In this document: positions 1 through 5,275 of the stretch, one piece after another | How positions within the stretch are numbered: the stretch's first letter is position 1 | Layout: the number at the start of each line of letters is the position of its first letter | From: Bacillota bacterium | Lineage (GTDB): Bacteria > Bacillota > Clostridia > Christensenellales > CAG-138 | Direction: 5' to 3' | Assembly (NCBI GenBank): GCA_023453725.1 | Contig: JAEXTB010000079.1 | Location: 1-5,275 of the forward strand | Length of the DNA stretch: 5,275 nt | Made by a program: the position numbers and the translations under genes | The notes under the pieces: generated by a model | The model's input: only the letters and a program-made list of their open reading frames with translations | Told to the model about the DNA's origin: nothing | Database searches by the model: none

Positions 1-1358
1 CTCTGGCATGGCCTGCGGAACACATATTTACCCAACCCTGCCTTATACTTATCCGAATCCTTTACGACCCATGCGCCGTTTACAAGCACATCCCGTGCGC
101 GACCGTGCACGCGGAAGCCTTCGTACGGGGAGTTGTCGCAGTTATGCGCAAGGGTCTTGTAAGAGATGACTTCCTCATGCCGGGGGTCCCAGATTACAAC
201 GTCCGCATCCGCCCCTTCGGCAACTACGCCCTTGCCGGGGTACATGCCAAAGAGCTTTGCCGCGTTCGCGGAAAGCTGTGCCGCCATCTGCTCAAGCGTC
301 AGTTTACCCGAAAGTACGCCATATGTATAATACAGCGCCGCCCTGTTCTGCACGCCCGCCCCGCCGTTGGGAATTTTGGTGAAATCGTCCTTCCCCAAAG
401 CTTTTTGTTCCATGGTGAAGGAGCAATGATCGGTGCCGACGGTATCGATATCGTTTTCGGCAAGCCCTTCCCACAGCTTTTGTTGATCTTCAACCGAGCG
501 CAGCGGCGGGCTCATGACATATTTCGCGGCATCCGGCTCATTGTAACGGGAACTGTCCAGCACAAGATATTGCGGACAGGTTTCCAAATAGACCTCCTGC
601 CCCCTCTCTCGCGCGTGGCGCGCTTCCAATAAACCCTCGCTTGTAGACAGATGTACCACATACGCCTTTGTATTTGCCATTTGCGCAATGCGCAAATACC
701 TGCTGATGGCTTCCGCTTCCACCTCTGCCGGCCTTGAAAGCGGATGCGCGGCGGGGCCCAGGTTGCCCAGCGCCTTTTGCTCGGCAATCTTGGCGTTGAG
801 TATATGGTAGTTTTCACAATGCATGCTGATGAGGGCGCCAATGTCCCTCCCGCGCTGCATGGCAAGGTAAATCTCCCCGTCGTTCACACGAAGAGCGGGA
901 TAGACCATATACATTTTATAGGACGTGACGCCGGCCTTTGTCATATCGTCCATTTCGCGAGAAATCTGCTCGTTCCATTCCGCAAGCGCCATGTGAAAGC
1001 CATAGTTGCAGGAACTGCCCGCCGCCTTTTTATGCCATTCGTCAAGCGCCGCCTGCAGCGTTCCACCCCGGACGGGCGTAGCAAAATCAAGGATTGTCGT
1101 AGTGCCGCCCAAGACCGCGGCCCTGGTTCCGGTCACAAAATTATCCGCAGTTATGGTAATTCCCAAATCGAGATCAAAATGCGTATGCGGGTCTACAAAT
1201 CCCGGGAGCACGTAGCAGCCGGATGCGTCAACGACTTGCGCACCCTCTTGTTCAAGATGCTTGCCTATTGAAAGAATGCGGCCGTCCTCAATCAGGAGAT
1301 CCGCTTCCTTCCTTCCATCCGCATTGATGATGAGTCCATTTTTAATGATGCAGCGCAA
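1..1358 (-). CDS. hydA: Dihydropyrimidinase / D-hydantoinase-type cyclic amidohydrolase (3' end cut by window edge)
   Basis: This is a metal-dependent cytoplasmic cyclic amidohydrolase that opens dihydropyrimidine or hydantoin-like rings. 452 codons are visible; the family is usually 455-470 residues, so only a few C-terminal residues lie beyond position 1. Visible motifs are DPHTHF (metal ligands H58, H60), SYKMYM (K148, the lysine expected to be carboxylated), SMHCEN (H180), VHLSTS (H236) and GTDHC (D310). GTRAAVLGGTTT, ETCPQYL and SPPLR are also typical. By memory it most resembles E. coli HyuA (YgeZ), which shares the LSRPxExEAEAI and PNGxxGVxNR patterns. The start is TTG at 1358-1356, since an in-frame TAA directly precedes it and AGGGGTG lies 6 nt upstream. 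The leader carries a purine riboswitch and terminator. Together with the divergent adenine deaminase gene, this suggests (inference) a role in anaerobic purine breakdown rather than pyrimidine use. Substrate is not provable from sequence. Confidence 0.95.
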   Translation of the reverse strand, partial: MRCIIKNGLIINADGRKEADLLIEDGRILSIGKHLEQEGAQVVDASGCYVLPGFVDPHTHFDLDLGITITADNFVTGTRAAVLGGTTTILDFATPVRGGTLQAALDEWHKKAAGSSCNYGFHMALAEWNEQISREMDDMTKAGVTSYKMYMVYPALRVNDGEIYLAMQRGRDIGALISMHCENYHILNAKIAEQKALGNLGPAAHPLSRPAEVEAEAISRYLRIAQMANTKAYVVHLSTSEGLLEARHARERGQEVYLETCPQYLVLDSSRYNEPDAAKYVMSPPLRSVEDQQKLWEGLAENDIDTVGTDHCSFTMEQKALGKDDFTKIPNGGAGVQNRAALYYTYGVLSGKLTLEQMAAQLSANAAKLFGMYPGKGVVAEGADADVVIWDPRHEEVISYKTLAHNCDNSPYEGFRVHGRARDVLVNGAWVVKDSDKYKAGLGKYVFRRPCQ

Positions 1359-1364
1359 TTAGGA

Positions 1365-1371
1365 CACCCCT
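1365..1371 (-). promoter_or_regulatory. Ribosome binding site of hydA (fixes the TTG start)
   Basis: On the minus strand AGGGGTG ends 6 nt before TTG at 1358. An in-frame TAA (1361-1359) abuts the TTG, so no longer N-terminus is possible. The next in-frame ATG lies deep inside the conserved fold and would remove the metal-binding HTH motif. Confidence 0.8.
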
Positions 1372-1380
1372 TTTCTGAAT

Positions 1381-1444
1381 AAAATAAAAAGAGCGCTCCT
1401 TCGCAACAAAAAAACGCAGCTTGCGCCGTTGCGATTGAGCCCTC
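1381..1444 (-). terminator. Riboswitch-controlled intrinsic terminator in the hydA leader
   Basis: Reading the minus strand, GAGGGCUC (1444-1437) pairs with GAGCGCUC (1398-1391): 7 pairs plus one G-G mismatch. After a 2x2 internal loop (AA/AG), UCGCAAC (1434-1428) pairs perfectly with GUUGCGA (1407-1401). The apex contains a small GCAA-capped hairpin and a run of seven U (1414-1408). The base of the stem is followed directly by UUUUUAUUUU (1390-1381), and the stem ends before the hydA ribosome binding site, as expected for a transcription attenuator. The 5' arm shares seven nucleotides (1444-1438) with the 3' strand of riboswitch helix P1, so the two helices exclude each other. Confidence 0.75.
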
Positions 1445-1510
1445 ATAGCGGGACACTGGCTGCCCCGTAGAAACGTTTGCGCCATCAATGGCAAACCTAT
1501 ACGAGAGGCT
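1438..1510 (-). promoter_or_regulatory. Purine riboswitch aptamer, guanine-type core with atypical loops
   Basis: The 73-nt RNA folds as the purine riboswitch three-way junction (xpt numbering below). P1 pairs 1510-1500 with 1447-1438 (10 pairs, one bulged C). J1/2 is UAG. P2 is GUUUGC (1496-1491) with GCAAAC (1480-1475). J2/3 is GUUUCUAC (1474-1467), identical to the family consensus. P3 is GGGGCA (1466-1461) with UGUCCC (1455-1450). J3/1 gives GCUAU. The ligand-contacting bases U22, U47, U51 and the Watson-Crick specificity base C74 (position 1448) are all present; C74 indicates guanine/hypoxanthine rather than adenine. Oddities are L2 of 10 nt instead of about 7, L3 of 5 nt (GCCAG) instead of 7, and G at position 73. 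L2 UGGC and L3 GCCA are perfectly complementary, so a kissing contact is kept in altered form. It sits about 60 nt into the hydA transcript. Confidence 0.87.
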
Positions 1511-1576
1511 GGAAAACAAAAAATTTTAGCCGTACATTGCAAACATCTGGTGCAGGAACATTCCCTGTATGGTATG

Positions 1577-1605
1577 AGTATAACAGTTTATAAAGGGGTT
1601 TTCAA
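1577..1605 (-). promoter_or_regulatory. Strong sigma-A-type promoter for hydA
   Basis: On the minus strand TTGAAA (1605-1600), a 17-bp spacer and TATACT (1582-1577) form a near-consensus housekeeping promoter. Transcription should start near A1570, giving a leader of about 211 nt that begins with a small 5' hairpin (1567-1553, CAGGG/UCCUG) and then contains the riboswitch and terminator. A strong core promoter fits a gene controlled by attenuation after initiation. Confidence 0.75.
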
Positions 1606-1694
1606 CAGACGCACATGGATTTTTGTGCAGAAAAAGCGAAAGATCGCTCCGTTTATTGCCGTATCTGCGTCTTTGTCTCGCCGATTTGCCCCTT
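1593..1694. repeat. Nested inverted repeats between the divergent -35 boxes
   Basis: Three sets of inverted arms are nested: AAGGGG (1593-1598) with CCCCTT (1689-1694), AGACGCA (1607-1613) with TGCGTCT (1666-1672), and AGCGA (1635-1639) with TCGCT (1644-1648). The stretch lies between the hydA and ade promoters. It could be an operator or a structured transcript, but short arms with wide spacing can arise by chance. No known riboswitch or RNA family was recognised here. Confidence 0.3.
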
Positions 1695-1720
1695 GAACAA
1701 ACCGGAAAGCATGCTATACT
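1693..1720 (+). promoter_or_regulatory. Promoter for ade
   Basis: TTGAAC (1693-1698), a 16-bp spacer and TATACT (1715-1720) make a good housekeeping promoter. The expected start near 1727 leaves an untranslated leader of only about 15 nt, just enough for the ribosome binding site. Adenine deaminase expressed from here cannot carry its own riboswitch. Confidence 0.65.
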
Positions 1721-1732
1721 ACAACAAAAAGC

Positions 1733-1738
1733 AGGTGA
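1733..1738 (+). promoter_or_regulatory. Ribosome binding site of ade
   Basis: AGGTGA matches the 3' part of the consensus AGGAGGTGA and lies 3 nt before ATG 1742, which is normal for this register of the anti-SD pairing. It supports 1742 as the start. Confidence 0.7.
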
Positions 1739-1741
1739 ACC

Positions 1742-3457
1742 ATGCATTTACGAAAATTGCAGTCTACCATTGCGCAGGCGATTGAGGGAAAGGCAACATT
1801 CGTTATTAAAAATGCGCGTGTTGTCAATGTGTTCACGCTTGAAATCATACACGGGGATATTGCGCTTGCAGGCGAACGTATTTTGGGCGTGGGCGGAAGC
1901 TACACGGCAGACCAGGAATACGACGCGGCGGGCGCTTTTGTTTGTCCAGGCTTTATCGATTCACATGTCCACATTGAAAGCTCCATGTCAACGCCGGTGA
2001 GTTTTGCGCGCACGGTGCTGCCGCACGGCACCACCACCGTTATTGCGGATCCCCATGAAATCGCAAATGTTGCGGGCGGCGCGGGGCTTACCTATATGCT
2101 CGAACAGTTTGAAAACCTTCCGCTTTCCATATACATGATGCTGCCATCCTGTGTTCCGTGCCTGCCGTTTGAGCACAACGGGGCCGTTCTTTCCGCAAAG
2201 GAACTTGCGCCTTTTCTTTCCCACCCGCGCGTACTTGGCCTTGGCGAAGTGATGGATTATCCCTCGGTGGCCGCCGGGGATATGGGGATGCTAGAGAAAC
2301 TCGCTTTATTTGCCAACAGGCCCATAGACGGCCACGCCCCGCTTGTCACAGGGCGCGCGCTTGCCGCCTACCGCATCGCAGGGCCAAGTAGCGATCATGA
2401 ATGCTCCAACTATGACGAGATGCTCGAGAAACTTCGTACCGGTATGCATATCCAGCTTCGCATGGGGTCCGCGGCACATGGTATTGAGACAATACTCCGC
2501 CGCATCGCGTATGAAGAGCTGGCCACAGATAATATGTCATTCTGCACGGACGATAAGCATCTGGAGGATATCCGCCGGGACGGGCACATCAACTATATCC
2601 TGCGCCGCGCCGTTGCGTGCGGCATCAACCCGCTTACGGCGGTGCGCATGGCGACATGGAACGCGGCACGCCATTATGGATTAAACGATATCGGCGCCAT
2701 TGCGCCCGGTTACCGCGCAGACCTTGTGCTGCTCCCAGATCTTGAAAGCTTCCGCCCGCTGGCTGTACTGACAAACGGAGTCCTCTATAAGGATGCGCCC
2801 CTGCCTATTCCTGCGCCCCCCAATGAAGTGCTTAACAGCGTGCATCTCAAACCAAGGGCCGTTGATGCGCTTACGCTTCAGGTCACTGGGGATATGCCCG
2901 TGATTGAGCTTATTCCAGGGCAGCTTGTCACCAAACTCAGCATTCGTGAGGTACCGCATCAGGATGGTCTCTTCCAGAGCGGATGGGGTCTGAATAAACT
3001 TGCAGTATTGGAACGCCACCATGCGACAGGCAGCATCGGCCTTGGCATATTAAGCGGGCTAGGAGTTGTCAACGGCGCATTGGCCTCCACAGTGGCGCAC
3101 GATTCCCACAACCTGATTGTAGCGGGCGACAATGACGCGGATATGCACGTTGCAATTGACGCACTCGAGAAGAGCGGCGGAGGCTATGCAGTGGTCCGCG
3201 GAGGCAAGGTGCGCGCACTTCTCCCGCTGCCCATTGCAGGCCTTATGACGGAAGCGCCGCTTGAAGAGCTGCTTGACGCACAGCGCAGGCTTTTGCATGA
3301 AGCGGCGCTTTTGGGTGTACAAAGCGCATCCGACCCGTTTATTACACTGTCCTTTTTAGCGCTCCCTGTCATCCCGGAGGGACGGCTTACGGATATGGGC
3401 GTATTTCAGGTATCCGCGCAGCGGTTTCTAAATGCGGGTAACGGCTTGCATGAATAA
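1742..3457 (+). CDS. ade: Adenine deaminase
   Basis: Adenine deaminase (EC 3.5.4.2) is a cytoplasmic metal enzyme of the amidohydrolase superfamily that hydrolyses adenine to hypoxanthine plus ammonia, for purine salvage or catabolism. The 571 residues match the usual 570-600. After an N-terminal beta segment (FVIKNARVVNVFT, 20-32) come GFIDSHVHIESS (70-81; metal ligands H75, H77), DPHEI (103-107), GLGEVMDYP (166-174, E169), DGHAP (196-200, H198), SDHE (217-220, H219) and FCTDDKH (267-273; catalytic D270). The C-terminal domain typical of the Ade family follows, with VAHDSHN (451-457) and GGG (479-481). All expected catalytic residues are present and there is no frameshift. The gene has its own promoter and is divergent from hydA; it is followed after 280 bp by an aminotransferase with a separate candidate promoter, so it is probably monocistronic. 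Its product hypoxanthine could feed the purine pathway sensed upstream of hydA (inference). Confidence 0.97.
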   Translation: MHLRKLQSTIAQAIEGKATFVIKNARVVNVFTLEIIHGDIALAGERILGVGGSYTADQEYDAAGAFVCPGFIDSHVHIESSMSTPVSFARTVLPHGTTTVIADPHEIANVAGGAGLTYMLEQFENLPLSIYMMLPSCVPCLPFEHNGAVLSAKELAPFLSHPRVLGLGEVMDYPSVAAGDMGMLEKLALFANRPIDGHAPLVTGRALAAYRIAGPSSDHECSNYDEMLEKLRTGMHIQLRMGSAAHGIETILRRIAYEELATDNMSFCTDDKHLEDIRRDGHINYILRRAVACGINPLTAVRMATWNAARHYGLNDIGAIAPGYRADLVLLPDLESFRPLAVLTNGVLYKDAPLPIPAPPNEVLNSVHLKPRAVDALTLQVTGDMPVIELIPGQLVTKLSIREVPHQDGLFQSGWGLNKLAVLERHHATGSIGLGILSGLGVVNGALASTVAHDSHNLIVAGDNDADMHVAIDALEKSGGGYAVVRGGKVRALLPLPIAGLMTEAPLEELLDAQRRLLHEAALLGVQSASDPFITLSFLALPVIPEGRLTDMGVFQVSAQRFLNAGNGLHE

Positions 3458-3509
3458 ACAGAAATTGCATCAACCATAACAAAAAATTGCATGCAAACTA
3501 CAAAAAGTA

Positions 3510-3518
3510 TGGTATACT
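3510..3518 (+). promoter_or_regulatory. Candidate extended -10 promoter for the aminotransferase gene
   Basis: TG-G-TATACT is an extended -10 element. The nearest -35-like hexamer, TTGCAT (3487-3492), is 20 bp away, too far for normal spacing, so the promoter would depend on the extended -10. GTATG (3507-3511) and CATAC (3519-3523) flank the box as an inverted repeat. The expected start near 3525 gives a leader of about 210 nt. Confidence 0.5.
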
Positions 3519-3524
3519 CATACG

Positions 3525-3726
3525 TAACCCTCCATCTCGCCGACCCTATGGGCCGGCGATGATTTTATACATCGCGGGACAATCGCGTGATTTTATGGCA
3601 ATGCGGCCTGAAACGGATACCCATTTTCGAATGCAGCCCATTCCATAACTTCCTGCAAAGATGTGGCAGACGAGGAACCTTAAGAAACGCAACGCTGCGC
3701 CCCGCAGCGCGCGAAATAAAATTACC
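3525..3726 (+). other. Structured leader of the aminotransferase gene, no recognised RNA family
   Basis: No gene is supported in this 280-bp gap. The putative leader holds a strong hairpin, TCGCCG/CGGCGA (3537-3559 region) with an inner CCC/GGG pairing and TAT loop, followed by ATGATTTTAT. An overlapping alternative, GCGATG (3556-3561) with CATCGC (3570-3575), competes for the same 3' arm. Further on is a perfect 7-bp hairpin, CGCTGCG/CGCAGCG (3693-3709) with CCC loop, ending 17 nt before the ribosome binding site. The mutually exclusive hairpins near the 5' end resemble an attenuator, but the T-tract is weak. No T-box signature (AGGGTGGNACC) or known riboswitch core was seen. Confidence 0.35.
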
Positions 3727-3731
3727 AGGAG
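3727..3731 (+). promoter_or_regulatory. Ribosome binding site of the aminotransferase gene
   Basis: AGGAG lies 6 nt before ATG 3738, ideal spacing. It confirms the start chosen for the downstream gene. Confidence 0.8.
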
Positions 3732-3737
3732 TATTGC

Positions 3738-5021
3738 ATGCGTTACACCGATTTATCCGTTGAGCAGCTGCAGGCAGAGTATAAACAGGCGCAGTCCGCT
3801 TTTGAGGCCGCAAAGGCAAAGGGACTCAAGCTTGATATTTCACGCGGGAAACCGGGAAGCGACCAGCTTGACCTTTCTCTTGAACTGTTAACCAACCTCG
3901 TCACGCCGCAAGATTGCATCGAAAACGGGCTTGATGTACGCAATTACGGCCTGTTGGACGGTCTCCCCTCCTGCAAACGCCTGTTTGCCGAGCTTTTGGG
4001 CGTAAAAGAAGATCAGGTTTTTATCGGCGGAAACGCAAGCCTTCAGCTGATGTACGATACTATCGCAAAAGCGTATACGCATGGCCTTTTGCACAGTGAA
4101 AAGCCGTGGAGCCAGCTGGAGAAGGTTAAATTCCTCTGCCCTGTGCCCGGCTATGACCGGCATTTTGGCGTATCCGAAAGCTTTCAAATGGAGATGATCT
4201 CCATCCCCATGACGCCGGAAGGGCCGGATATGGACGCCGTGGAGCAGGCCGTAAAAGACCCTGCCGTCAAAGGCATGTGGTGCGTACCCAAGTACTCTAA
4301 CCCCGAAGGCATCATTTATTCGGACGCGGTGATTGCCCGCATTGCCACTTTAAAGCCCGCAGCGCCGGACTTTATCATTATGTGGGATAACGCATACTGC
4401 GTGCACGAATTTGACGGCCCGTTTGTTCCTTTTGCGGAAATTCTCTCCCTATGCGAGCAGGCAGGCAACCCGGATATGGTATTTGAATTTGCCTCTACCT
4501 CCAAGATTACGCTGCCTGGCGCAGGCGTTGCCTGCATGGCCTCCAGCAAGGCAAATTTGGACCATATCAAAAAGATCGCCACATTCCAGACGATCGGTTT
4601 TGATAAGGTCAACCAGCTGCGCCATGTCAAGTTCCTTAAAAACAAAGCGAACGTGCTTGAACTGATGAAAAAGCACGCCGCCATTATGAAGCCGAAGTTT
4701 GGGGCTGTACTGGATGCTTTGGAACGCGAGATTGCGCCCCTTGGCATTGCAAGCTGGAACAGGCCCGTTGGCGGATACTTTATCAGCCTTGATTCCATGA
4801 CCGGCTGCGCGAGGCGCACCCTTGCACTTTGCAAGGAAGCGGGCGTGGTCATGACAAGCGCCGGCGCAACGCATCCTTATGGAAAAGACCCCAAGGACAG
4901 CAACATCCGCATTGCGCCCACCCTGCCGCCGGTATCCGAACTTGTGCCTGCGATTGACGTCTTCTGCATCTGCCTCAGGCTTGCAACACTGGAACTGCTG
5001 ATGGCCCAAAAAGCTTCCTGA
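3738..5021 (+). CDS. PLP-dependent aminotransferase, MocR-like / class Ic aspartate aminotransferase type
   Basis: This is a fold-type I pyridoxal-phosphate aminotransferase of 427 residues, the usual size for the small subgroup of aspartate aminotransferases related to MocR C-terminal domains (Pfam Aminotran_MocR). It has no N-terminal DNA-binding domain. Visible features are SRGKPG (35-40, substrate-binding loop), GGNAS (97-101, cofactor phosphate region), YSNPEG (186-191, with N188), WDNAY (216-220; D217 for the pyridine nitrogen, Y220), STSK (253-256; K256 is the Schiff-base lysine) and R391 in NIRIAP, which binds the substrate carboxylate. The family is known for aspartate/2-oxoglutarate transamination, but related enzymes accept other amino acids, so no gene symbol is given. 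It has its own candidate promoter and ends at a terminator, so it appears monocistronic; the neighbours do not narrow its substrate. Confidence 0.93.
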   Translation: MRYTDLSVEQLQAEYKQAQSAFEAAKAKGLKLDISRGKPGSDQLDLSLELLTNLVTPQDCIENGLDVRNYGLLDGLPSCKRLFAELLGVKEDQVFIGGNASLQLMYDTIAKAYTHGLLHSEKPWSQLEKVKFLCPVPGYDRHFGVSESFQMEMISIPMTPEGPDMDAVEQAVKDPAVKGMWCVPKYSNPEGIIYSDAVIARIATLKPAAPDFIIMWDNAYCVHEFDGPFVPFAEILSLCEQAGNPDMVFEFASTSKITLPGAGVACMASSKANLDHIKKIATFQTIGFDKVNQLRHVKFLKNKANVLELMKKHAAIMKPKFGAVLDALEREIAPLGIASWNRPVGGYFISLDSMTGCARRTLALCKEAGVVMTSAGATHPYGKDPKDSNIRIAPTLPPVSELVPAIDVFCICLRLATLELLMAQKAS

Positions 5022-5038
5022 CCCCCCGGACTATTGTC

Positions 5039-5065
5039 AAAAGGCGCGGTAATACCGCGCCTTTT
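5039..5065. terminator. Bidirectional intrinsic terminator between convergent genes
   Basis: AAAAGGCGCGG (5039-5049) and CCGCGCCTTTT (5055-5065) form a perfect 11-bp stem with a 5-nt loop. The A-run and T-run at the stem ends give a U-tract in both directions. It starts 17 nt after the aminotransferase stop and lies 13 nt past the Nudix stop, serving both convergent genes. Confidence 0.92.
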
Positions 5066-5078
5066 GTTCACAACTTTT

Positions 5079-5275
5079 TTATTCCAGACTCATTACATAT
5101 TTATTCAGCGTATCCACATGCATGGGGTAGAGCAAGCCCGGCTCTTGAAGCATCTTTTTCAATTTACTTATGGGTACCCATTGAAAATTCTTTGCCTCGT
5201 CGGACCAGGGCAAAAGCTCCCCTTCCACATGGCAGAGAAACACAAGCACCATAATCGGGTACTCCCCCATCACAA
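5079..5275 (-). CDS. Nudix hydrolase, C-terminal part (5' end cut by window edge)
   Basis: The last 64 residues of a protein are visible, ending at TAA (5081-5079). The pattern VFLCHVEG followed by SDEAKNFQWVPISKLKKML is the typical C-terminal half of a Nudix fold: a beta strand, then the SxEAxxFxWVPxxEL-like strand and helix that close the domain. Nudix enzymes hydrolyse nucleoside diphosphates linked to another group. The catalytic box (GX5EX7REUXEEXGU) must lie beyond position 5275, so activity and substrate cannot be judged. The first in-frame GTG and ATG at 5273 and 5270 are internal, since the frame is still open at the edge and the Nudix core is missing. It converges on the aminotransferase gene and shares its terminator. 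Confidence 0.8.
   Translation of the reverse strand, partial: VMGEYPIMVLVFLCHVEGELLPWSDEAKNFQWVPISKLKKMLQEPGLLYPMHVDTLNKYVMSLE

Noticed and set aside
105..1271. Plus-strand open frames (105-632 and 744-1271) opposite hydA
   Set aside because: They are antisense shadows of a conserved hydantoinase frame with all catalytic motifs; they have no motifs of their own and no good ribosome binding site.
1438..1510. Adenine or 2'-deoxyguanosine specificity for the riboswitch
   Set aside because: The specificity base is C rather than U, which argues against adenine, and J2/3 is canonical (U51 retained), which argues against the known deoxyguanosine variants. The short loops alone are not enough to claim a new ligand.
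1292..1519. Minus-strand open frame of 75 codons across the hydA leader
   Set aside because: It overlaps the riboswitch, the terminator and the start of hydA in another frame. It has no recognisable protein features, and structured RNA explains the sequence better.
1526..1747. Minus-strand open frame of 73 codons in the divergent region
   Set aside because: It covers both promoters and the ade start, lacks a convincing ribosome binding site and has a composition typical of chance translation.
3446..3496. Three TTGCAT copies (3446, 3465, 3487), the last within the palindrome TTGCATGCAA, as an operator array
   Set aside because: The first copy is inside the ade coding region, spacing is uneven (19 and 22 bp), and the hexamer also occurs at the aminotransferase start; chance is likely.
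3559..3648. Possible 29-codon leader peptide before the aminotransferase
   Set aside because: No ribosome binding site precedes the ATG, there is no run of regulatory codons, and the start lies inside a strong hairpin.
4316..5009. Long minus-strand open frames (178 and 186 codons) opposite the aminotransferase
   Set aside because: They mirror the codon pattern of a well-conserved gene, and no domain is recognisable in either.
1..5275. CRISPR array, insertion sequence, tRNA or rRNA
   Set aside because: No regularly spaced repeats, transposase motifs, terminal inverted repeats or RNA-gene signatures were seen.

Overview
The window reads as part of a chromosome from a Bacillota bacterium of the class Clostridia, with moderate-to-high GC (roughly 50-55 % by eye). 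The evidence is strong sigma-A-type promoters, AGGAG/AGGTG ribosome binding sites, a TTG start, a purine-class riboswitch with an intrinsic-terminator expression platform, and protein families common in anaerobic gut Firmicutes. Finer placement, for example near Christensenellales, would be a guess.

Layout. (1) Positions 1-1358, minus strand: a nearly complete dihydropyrimidinase/hydantoinase gene (hydA; the E. coli paralogue is called hyuA) that runs off the left edge and starts at TTG. (2) Positions 1359-1741: a 383-bp divergent intergenic region. On the minus strand it holds a near-consensus promoter (TTGAAA-17-TATACT), a leader of about 210 nt containing a purine riboswitch aptamer (1510-1438), and an overlapping intrinsic terminator (1444-1381) ahead of hydA. 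On the plus strand it holds a separate promoter very close to the next gene. (3) Positions 1742-3457, plus strand: adenine deaminase (ade). (4) Positions 3458-3737: a 280-bp gap with an extended -10 promoter and a structured leader of about 210 nt. (5) Positions 3738-5021, plus strand: a PLP-dependent aminotransferase of the MocR-like/class Ic aspartate aminotransferase type. (6) Positions 5039-5065: a bidirectional terminator. (7) Positions 5079-5275, minus strand: the C-terminal end of a Nudix hydrolase running off the right edge.

The main theme is purine breakdown. Adenine deaminase turns adenine into hypoxanthine, and HydA/HyuA-type cyclic amidohydrolases are members of the anaerobic purine (urate/xanthine) degradation clusters of gut bacteria. 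The most notable element is the riboswitch upstream of hydA. It keeps the guanine-type binding core (GUUUCUAC junction and the C of CUAU), but its L2 and L3 loops are unusual. The 3' strand of its P1 helix is also the 5' arm of the terminator, so ligand binding should prevent termination. That is a predicted purine-activated ON switch for a catabolic gene, whereas well-known guanine riboswitches usually turn genes off. The aminotransferase and Nudix genes show no clear functional link to this theme.
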